The notes beneath the pieces were generated by a model. It worked only from the letters and a program-made list of their open reading frames with translations, did no database searches and was not told the origin of the DNA. From Schistocephalus solidus (taxonomy: Eukaryota; Platyhelminthes; Cestoda; Diphyllobothriidea; Diphyllobothriidae), in contig WEDG01004095.1 in the NCBI GenBank assembly GCA_017591395.1, forward strand, positions 124,001 through 188,000: a stretch of 64,000 nt of DNA. Direction: 5' to 3'. The translations under genes were made by a program, and so were the position numbers. Shown piece after piece: positions 58,424-64,000 of the stretch; the stretch's first letter is position 1; each line of letters opens with the position of its first letter.

Positions 58424-61339
58424 CTGAAACAGCAAAAGAAGTAAAATAAGATTAGAGCAAGGGAAAGAGATTATTTAATGAAGGATACAGACAAGAAATC
58501 CTGAAATTATCGTCACAATGACGGTCGTTAACCATCCTGTATGCTTTGGAGTCGTTATCTACAGTTCACCATAAACGCTTGCATATCAACTATTATTAAG
58601 CTAGTAAGGAAATACCCCTATTAAACCCAGTAGCCAGGACATGCAGCAAGCAGCGACACTCAAACTCCGAGTGGCAAGTATGAGAAGGAGCGCTCAATTT
58701 CACTGTCATTCGTGCAGGCAGTACCAACAGGAATTGTGATCCGTTGTGAATGATGGACATGGCAGGTTCGGACCTATACACGGCTCCCTGTGAGAGTGGT
58801 TTTGACTTTCTGAGAAACGACCAGTATAATGTTGGGCTTGTAACCACGCTTTTCACATCACCCCTGTCTGAATGTGAAAAGATGCGGAGCCCCGGATCTT
58901 TCGAAAGAGACGGGCACAGTAAGTGACACGACAATTTGACCGGCAAAGGCGACGACGAGGCATATACCACGTGCAATGGCAGGTAATTTGCGTGCAATCT
59001 GCACATAACGGTGAGCTTTCTCTGGTTTTATTATATGGTTACGTGATAGAAAGCCAAAAGAAGTCATGACTACGAGGCTAAGCTTCCAGGTCATGCAGGT
59101 TAAAAATCGACAAAGGGACCGGAAACTAGGGACTTACGTCGTCGGCTTCCTCAATGTCACAAAGAAGAGAGATGAGTGTAGGCAGGTCTACATCCTGCCG
59201 GGGAAAGACGGAAAGCTGACTTTCACACCAATGTGTAAGTTCGGTGCGCGCTGCCGGCTTCAGTGTAATTGCTGAGCCCGTGAGTAACTGGGATTGTGCG
59301 TTGTTCTTCTGAAATGCAATTTATTCCAGTGTTTAGAGGATGCGGGATGATACTGGGCTTGATACGGAAAGGCAAAATGGCAAAAAGGGACGCGTAATTG
59401 ACAACTAGTGTGGCAAAAATAGTTAGCGGCAAGGAGAAGCTACTAGAGCGTGCACAGGAGCTCGACACATGATCCAACGAAAGCCCTCGAGCCTGGCTTA
59501 AAAGGTTAAAAGTGACTCAGATAGGAGTTAAATGGAGACATGTAAGCAAATGAATATAGAGGTATTTTCCCAGTGGGACATGCTAACTTTCCGTTGACGG
59601 GGCCCGGAGTCACAGAAGATAACTTCATGAAATTAAAAAAGTAGACAAGAGGTACTCCAACAAAGACAAGAGCGCTAGGATTTGCCATTACAGGCTTAGT
59701 AACCGTCGTCAGCCCGTGAGGACTTAAAGTCGGGCGTTCTAAACAAGTTAACCCCCGGGCTTAGAATAGCTATCTCGCTCTCGCTCTCTCTCTCTCCGGG
59801 TCAGACTATAAGACTTGTTCTTTTCTCTAGCCGAACACTAGGAAGCAACGTCAAATTGCGACAGGCTTTTGGAGAAGGATTGAGGAACCCGCCCTTGAGC
59901 AGCAGTGACCAAACGAACCGCCCAAGGACAAAGATTAGCTACTATGCTACAAATATGACGTGCCAACGACCCAAAAAATTCAATTTTTGAAACACAGTTC
60001 TTCCGTCAAACTCGTAGTAAACGCCATAGGACTTCTAATCAACGGGTCATGGGTTCGATCCTCGGGTGACGCACCACCTGGGGTTGGGTAGAACTGGCTG
60101 ACGACGGCTAATGAGACAGAAATGGCCATTCTAGTCTCCCTAGTGTTTGCCGGCAATATTCATATAATTACGTAATAGTTGAATTCCTGTCAGTAAGCAG
60201 CGCTGAAAGGCTATTTGCTTTGAAACAGGGACAGCTGTAGGCATAAAAGAGGCGGCTGAAGGTCATACATTTTCAGCCAAGAGTCTTAAGGGATAGCGGA
60301 ACGAGCATGTCCTGTAACCCGATCGGCAAACAATATACCCGATCGCAAGCGGCAGGACGAACTAGTGGTTTAGCAGTTAGGGCGTTTGTCTTCTAAGCAA
60401 CAGATCACGGGTTGGAGCTTTTGAGGTTGCCTCGAAAGAGGTTGGCATCGTTCGACGCTCACGGTAAATAAGCCAGAAATGGCTACTCCAGTCTCTATTA
60501 TATTTTTTATTGATGTTATTCTGCCTCGCAAATATCAGTTTGGATGGATACATCCTTTAAGTACACAAAAATTCATCACAAATGGAAAACCATCTCCTAG
60601 CACTACCAACCTGCGTTATGGTACCCATACGTAGACAACACGTTCGCTATAGTGGAGAATAGCTAGCGATCAAGCATTTAAGAACTGTTCGACGTCTTTC
60701 CTGACAGTAAATTGACGAAATAAATTATGATAGCTGCCCTTATTTGACGTTCTATTCACGAGCAGAACTATTGGTGAACTCTGCACCAAGTGTTACAAAG
60801 GGGACTAACGTAATCCAGATCCTCAGCCGCTACAGTCAGAATGCTCACGATCAATGCGGGACGGCAAACCAAAAACAGGCTGCAATCTTTTACGGTTATT
60901 TTATTGCTTCCAATAACCGGCTCCTACATAGGTTCGAAAGCTGCGACGAATACAACGACTGCCCCAACAATTGCATGCTCGTCTACTTTGTGTTTGTAAA
61001 AAGGGCCTTGGTTTAATGTACATGGACTATTTAGGTAACGTCCTTTTCAAGGACTTGAAGATGCTGGCGAAGATACACTTCTCTAAATATTTCCCATTTT
61101 TGTTAATTTATCTTCTCCGTTACTGAGGTTGGCAACCAATAAACTATAAGGTCCTGACACGGAAAAGAGGGTTTGAGTCAAGTCGAAATCATGAAGAATG
61201 CATTACACGAGTGTACCTTCTTTTTTGAAGTCTTCTTGGGTGGACCGATCATAGTTGATGAGTTTGGTGGAAGGTCCCAAATAGAAACAGGCGACTTTGT
61301 CGGCGAGACAACAGCATGCGGATTGTGAGAACGCGCGGT
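58319..61339 (-). CDS. GIGYF: GIGYF (GRB10-interacting GYF) homologue, C-terminal exons
   Basis: GIGYF proteins are cytoplasmic partners of the cap-binding protein 4EHP and repress translation of targeted or stalled mRNAs. Three minus-strand exons are visible: 61339-61217 (SPTKSPVSIWDLPPNSSTM, lysine-rich end), 59308-59138 (TELTHWCESQL, VDLPTLISLLCDIEEADD) and 58423-58319 (VLECIEASFGKSSRLSKFSK, stop TAA). The last two join in phase 0 to give WCE..QL...D.PT...L.DIE..DV...I...FG.S...F.K.F...R, the conserved C-terminal module of GIGYF1/2. Splice sites are canonical (tgcatttcag, gctgtttcag, gtaagt). The introns are 1908 and 714 bp. The protein ends about 10 residues after the module, without the long Gln-rich tail seen in vertebrates. 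The GYF domain and 5' exons are outside the window or not recognised. Confidence 0.75.
59138..59308 (-). CDS. GIGYF: GIGYF penultimate exon (WCE..QL module)
   Basis: 171 bp, 57 codons, phase 0 on both sides. It reads KNNAQSQLLTGSAITLKPAA, then RTELTHWCESQLS and DVDLPTLISLLCDIEEADD. The WCE and D-IE positions match the conserved GIGYF C-terminal module. Confidence 0.75.
59772..59798 (+). repeat. CT-rich microsatellite
   Basis: ctcgctctcgctctctctctctctc inside the GIGYF intron. Confidence 0.6.
59955..60165 (+). repeat. tRNA-derived SINE-like repeat, copy 1
   Basis: Contains a B-box-like gggttcgatcctcgg at 60050 and a downstream tail gacagaaatggccattctag, tctcc. It lies in the long GIGYF intron. 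Confidence 0.55.
60350..60515 (+). repeat. tRNA-derived SINE-like repeat, copy 2
   Basis: A-box-like tggtttagcagttagggcg, then gtcttctaagcaacagatca and cgggttggagc (decayed B box), followed by the shared tail agccagaaatggctactcca, gtctc. The cloverleaf does not close, so it is not a functional tRNA. Confidence 0.6.
61217..61339 (-). CDS. GIGYF: GIGYF internal exon, SIWDLPPN
   Basis: 123 bp, 41 codons, between acceptor cttcgcacag and donor AAG|gtacac. It is low-complexity with Ser/Pro and Lys. The SIWDLPPN motif resembles the repeated S-I/V-W-D/G elements of GIGYF proteins. It is linked to this gene by strand, phase and position, so it is less certain than the two exons downstream. Confidence 0.55.
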
Positions 61340-62737
61340 CTGTGCGAAGCCATGAAAAGCGGGAAACACAGATAAGAAAAACAGAAAATATGCAGTTCAA
61401 TGCAACATTCAAAATTTTAAAATGTATTTAGAAATACAGTTCTTCAAAGGAGAAGGCAGGAGTCTCATGAACGTATGAACCACCAACCAACTACTGCTGA
61501 ATAGACGAGCACTTTAACGACCATTTGGGGCTCTGTTGCCACTAATGGTTGACGATACCTATAACTGAAGAGAGAAGAAGAAGTTCGCTGTTATCATGGC
61601 TTTATTCGTCTGAGCTTTCGAACTCTCACTGGAGTCCACCGTCAGAGATAAAACGGCAACAAAAACGAGTAAGTTATAGGGGGCAGGGGTCAATCAGACA
61701 CCATTGGCGCCAGTTCGGAGGTGACTGTGCAGGACTCTGTATGCCGGCACCTGATCGATAAACCGATTGACCGAGTTCTCATCGGAGGCCCAGGCTTCTA
61801 CCTATTCTCGGCTTGTCTTGCATCTGGCGTGGGCGATTATCTTCGTGGCTGCAAAGTTAAACTCGTGACCTGTCTCGTAGGCGTGGGCAGTCACTTGTCA
61901 TAAGCCGTCACCCCGTCTGACTTATGCTCGTGTATGCCAGATCCAAGCATACGTCCAGTCTGTCCGGCGTAGCTACGGGAACAGTTTTGGCGCGAGATGT
62001 GATAGGCTACCCCCAACTGCTCGTTAGTATTTAATTGATCCTTGATTCTCATGAACTTGCTGTGCGTGGTAGCATTGGGCCGGTGTGCAATTCCGACACC
62101 AAGTCCCGCAACAATGCGCTCGGTAGCTTCCGACACGTCCTTGATGTATGGCATCGCATGCCATACCATAGGGGTTGGATCTGGTTGGATCCTCCGGAGG
62201 TGAAAATGTAGGAATTGGCTTATGAACGCCTTCGGATAGCCGTTCCGCATAAACTGGTTGCGGAGGTAACGTGCCTCGTGTGCTTTGTCCCCGGGTTGCT
62301 GCAACGAGTCTGGATGCGTTTGAACAGTGTTCTCACACAGCTTCGTTTGTGAGCCACCGTATAATTGCTGTGAAAATTGAGAAGCTGCGTGGTGTTCGTC
62401 GCTTTCCTGTAGACAGCCGTTTCTATTTCACTGTTGGGACTTCGCCTGACGAGAACGTCAAGGAAGGGGAGCTGCTATTCTTTTTATTCTTGCCTCGTGA
62501 ATTGTATATCTGAGAAAATAGAACTAAGATGATCAGAGAAATGCTGTATCATGTTCTTCTTGGTGATAATAAATGTGTCTTCTACGTAACGTCGCCAAAA
62601 GATAGGCTGCTGTTCGGTGAAGGCGATCTTTTACAGCTCTTGTGGGACCGATTCTGCTACTAAACCGGAGATTTGGGAGCCTATTGGAGTTCCCTTGATC
62701 TGTTCATAGGTTTCTCTGGTAAAGGTGAAGTAGGTCT

Positions 62738-63042
62738 GAGAAGAGCTTTATTCGCCTGACGTTTCGGATTCCAACTCGAACTCATCATCAGTGAAAGTAT
62801 CAGGTAATTCGTACACAGGGAATTGCAGTATTTATAGGATGCCGTCGCTATGCTACTGTATGCCTCCGGCAATTAACAGCTCCCCCTTCAGCGACGACGA
62901 CTGCGCTCTGGTGCGTTAATTGTTTGATGGTCGGCATGCGGGCCGTTATCCGTTGCAATTTTGTCACCCGTGTGATGACTGCTCGGCCATCTGGCTCAGC
63001 GGCACTGGCATTGGAAAATGCGTTCGCCTGAGCGCTCCCCGA
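62738..63042 (-). mobile_element. 305-bp insertion with TATA-like box and hammerhead-like motif, flanked by AGACC
   Basis: The reverse transcriptase reading breaks at CQKT and resumes at YFTFTRETYEQ if 305 bases plus one of two AGACC copies (62733-62737, 63043-63047; written on the minus strand) are removed. The insert's 3' part holds TATAAATA (62829-62836, minus), then CTGATGA (62785-62791) and GAAACGTC (62758-62765), then gaataaagctc. It looks like a Penelope terminal repeat or a short non-autonomous relative. Confidence 0.7.
62750..62800 (-). ncRNA. Hammerhead-type ribozyme motif in the 305-bp insertion
   Basis: Both core strings, CTGATGA and GAAACGTC, are intact. The stem II region between them pairs only partly (GAGTTC against GGAATCC with mismatches). 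Confidence 0.5.
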
Positions 63043-63419
63043 GGTCTTTTGACAAACTTCGAACAGCTTCATAAGGTTTTCAATTTTGAGAGAAATCTGG
63101 GTTTCGTCGTATGACTCCTCAAGTTTCCTGCGCAACACTTCATGCGCTAAATTCGACGGGATGGATGTGAATAAGGACGTCACGCCAAGAGACCATCACT
63201 TTGTCCAATTTAATCCTCCAACCTTGGAGGTCTGCCAGGAATTGAGAGGCTGGACGGACTGAGGCAGGCGAATTGTTTTGGAGAATGAAGGTTTTCAGTA
63301 CATCCATTTTGCAAGATTATAGGTGGGCCTGTTTTAGGGTAACTATTGGCCGCAGTGGACTCCAGTAAGAGTTCGAAAGCTCAGACGAATAAAGCCATGA
63401 TTCCGGCGAACAAACAACC

Positions 63420-63450
63420 GTCTTCTTTTTCTTCTTCTTTCTTCTTATAC
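63420..63450 (+). repeat. CTT-rich microsatellite
   Basis: cttctttttcttcttctttc directly outside the right end of Penelope 2; a short AGA run (61570-61582) lies at the other end. Confidence 0.6.
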
Positions 63451-63454
63451 ACAC

Positions 63455-64000
63455 ACCTGCAATGCGGACATTCGAACATCGACTATCAGGCCTCCACACG
63501 AAACACTAGGGCAAAACAGAAATGTCTAATTTTATCCTTCAAGGAAAACAGATTGGCGTGCGCTACAGTCAAACATTTGTCGAATTTAGTTGTCCGTATA
63601 CCGCACATAGGAAGTTGGCCGTTCAATCGCGGTCAGGCATTTCGGTCAGAGCTCAGTCAATAGAGCATCTCGTGTGTACTTAGAAAGTTTGTGGTCCGGT
63701 TCCTTTTTATTTCCTACAATAAACCTTGATCGAAATTATCCTGGTTACCCCGATGAGATGAAAACGTGCTCTTTAGCACTACAATTAATATCATGATCAT
63801 GGTCAGAAGTTTATGAATGTCGTAAGACAGGTAATACGAGACTACTATGACTAAAATAATTATTGGACAGTCTGGATCTCCAAACGAGAAGGTAACGCCT
63901 ACAAACGAATTCGCGTATGTGATATACTACTTTTATGAGGTTTGACATTACCTAAGAGGGGACCCGCTCCGAGTAAATGCTATTCACTCACCTAAATAGC
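63455..64000. other. Window end, nothing recognised
   Basis: One open frame at 63346-63663 overlaps the Penelope end and is not convincing. Upstream GIGYF exons were looked for on the minus strand and not seen. Confidence 0.4.

Larger units (their letters stand above)
61560..63420 (-). mobile_element. Penelope-like element 2, minus strand, interrupted
   Basis: On the minus strand: DVTSLFTSIPSNLAHEVLRR and ETQISLKIENLMKLFEVCQK (63180-63045), then a 305-bp insertion, then FTRETYEQIKGTPIGSQISG (62725-62670), RRYVEDTFII (YVDD changed to YVED, near 62590), AVYRKATNTTQLLNFHSNY, and ARYLRNQFMRNGYPKAFISQ. The GIY-YIG end follows as GVAYHISRQNC..SYAGQTGRMLG (62030-61940). Inverted end repeats with ggactccagt(a/g)agagttc, gaaagctcagacgaataaag lie at 61577-61650 (minus) and 63348-63415 (plus). 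The N-terminal part is missing. Confidence 0.85.

Noticed and set aside
60355..60430. tRNA-Arg-like gene
   Set aside because: A-box-like and anticodon-like strings are present but the anticodon stem does not pair and no acceptor stem closes; better explained as a SINE head.
1..64000. CRISPR arrays, bacterial operons or prophage
   Set aside because: No regularly spaced short repeats, no ribosome-binding-site-led gene clusters; introns and retroelements show a eukaryotic genome.

Overview
This is a eukaryotic window, most likely from a flatworm. A diphyllobothriid-type tapeworm is my best guess. The sequence evidence is a gene with many very short introns (25-42 bp, as described for platyhelminths), heavy load of decayed APE-type LINEs (one family ending in C2H2 zinc fingers), Penelope-like elements with hammerhead-type motifs, and degenerate TTAGGG-like tracts. 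The taxon is inferred from element style; I could not test it.

Two cellular genes are recognisable, both on the minus strand. The first, at 10917-19237, is an HFM1/MER3-type meiotic DNA helicase read through about 20 exons: P-loop region, motif Ia, DEIH box, motif III, motifs V and VI, winged-helix region and Sec63/HhH region. It carries a one-base gap in the Walker A loop, a missing splice acceptor in front of that exon, and an extra base at 15960. It is therefore either a young pseudogene or affected by assembly errors. The second, at 58319-61339, is the C-terminal part of a GIGYF (GRB10-interacting GYF) homologue, seen as three exons. Candidate exons of unknown genes lie at 6699-7036 (Cys-rich, minus), 25542-25934 (His/Cys finger-like, minus) and 26687-26834 (plus).

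Layout. 1-4510: decayed LINE family A with an internal reverse transcriptase duplication, an inverted 3' end copy and a second 5' end. 4510-8580: mostly AT-rich, with a GGGTTA-rich repeat and the Cys-rich exon. 8587-9949: Penelope-like element with terminal inverted repeats. 10139-19237: HFM1 gene. 21120-22330: LINE family B copy lacking its reverse transcriptase. 22330-30840: mostly AT-rich intergenic sequence. 30842-34565: two LINE-B pieces in opposite orientation flanking a dead mariner transposon. 37950-51050: composite repeat units alternating with LINE-B copies, including a near full-length one at 45900-50190. 51050-58300: low-information DNA with another GGGTTA-type repeat. 58319-61339: GIGYF 3' exons with tRNA-derived SINE-like repeats in the last long intron. 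61560-63420: second Penelope-like element, minus strand, interrupted by a 305-bp insertion that carries its own hammerhead-like motif and is flanked by AGACC on both sides.

The mobile elements appear non-functional: reverse transcriptase and transposase catalytic residues are mutated, frames are broken, and ends are truncated. The most interesting signals are the micro-intron helicase with its P-loop lesion, and the hammerhead-like motifs repeated in Penelope terminal repeats, in a solo copy, and in a short mobile insertion.
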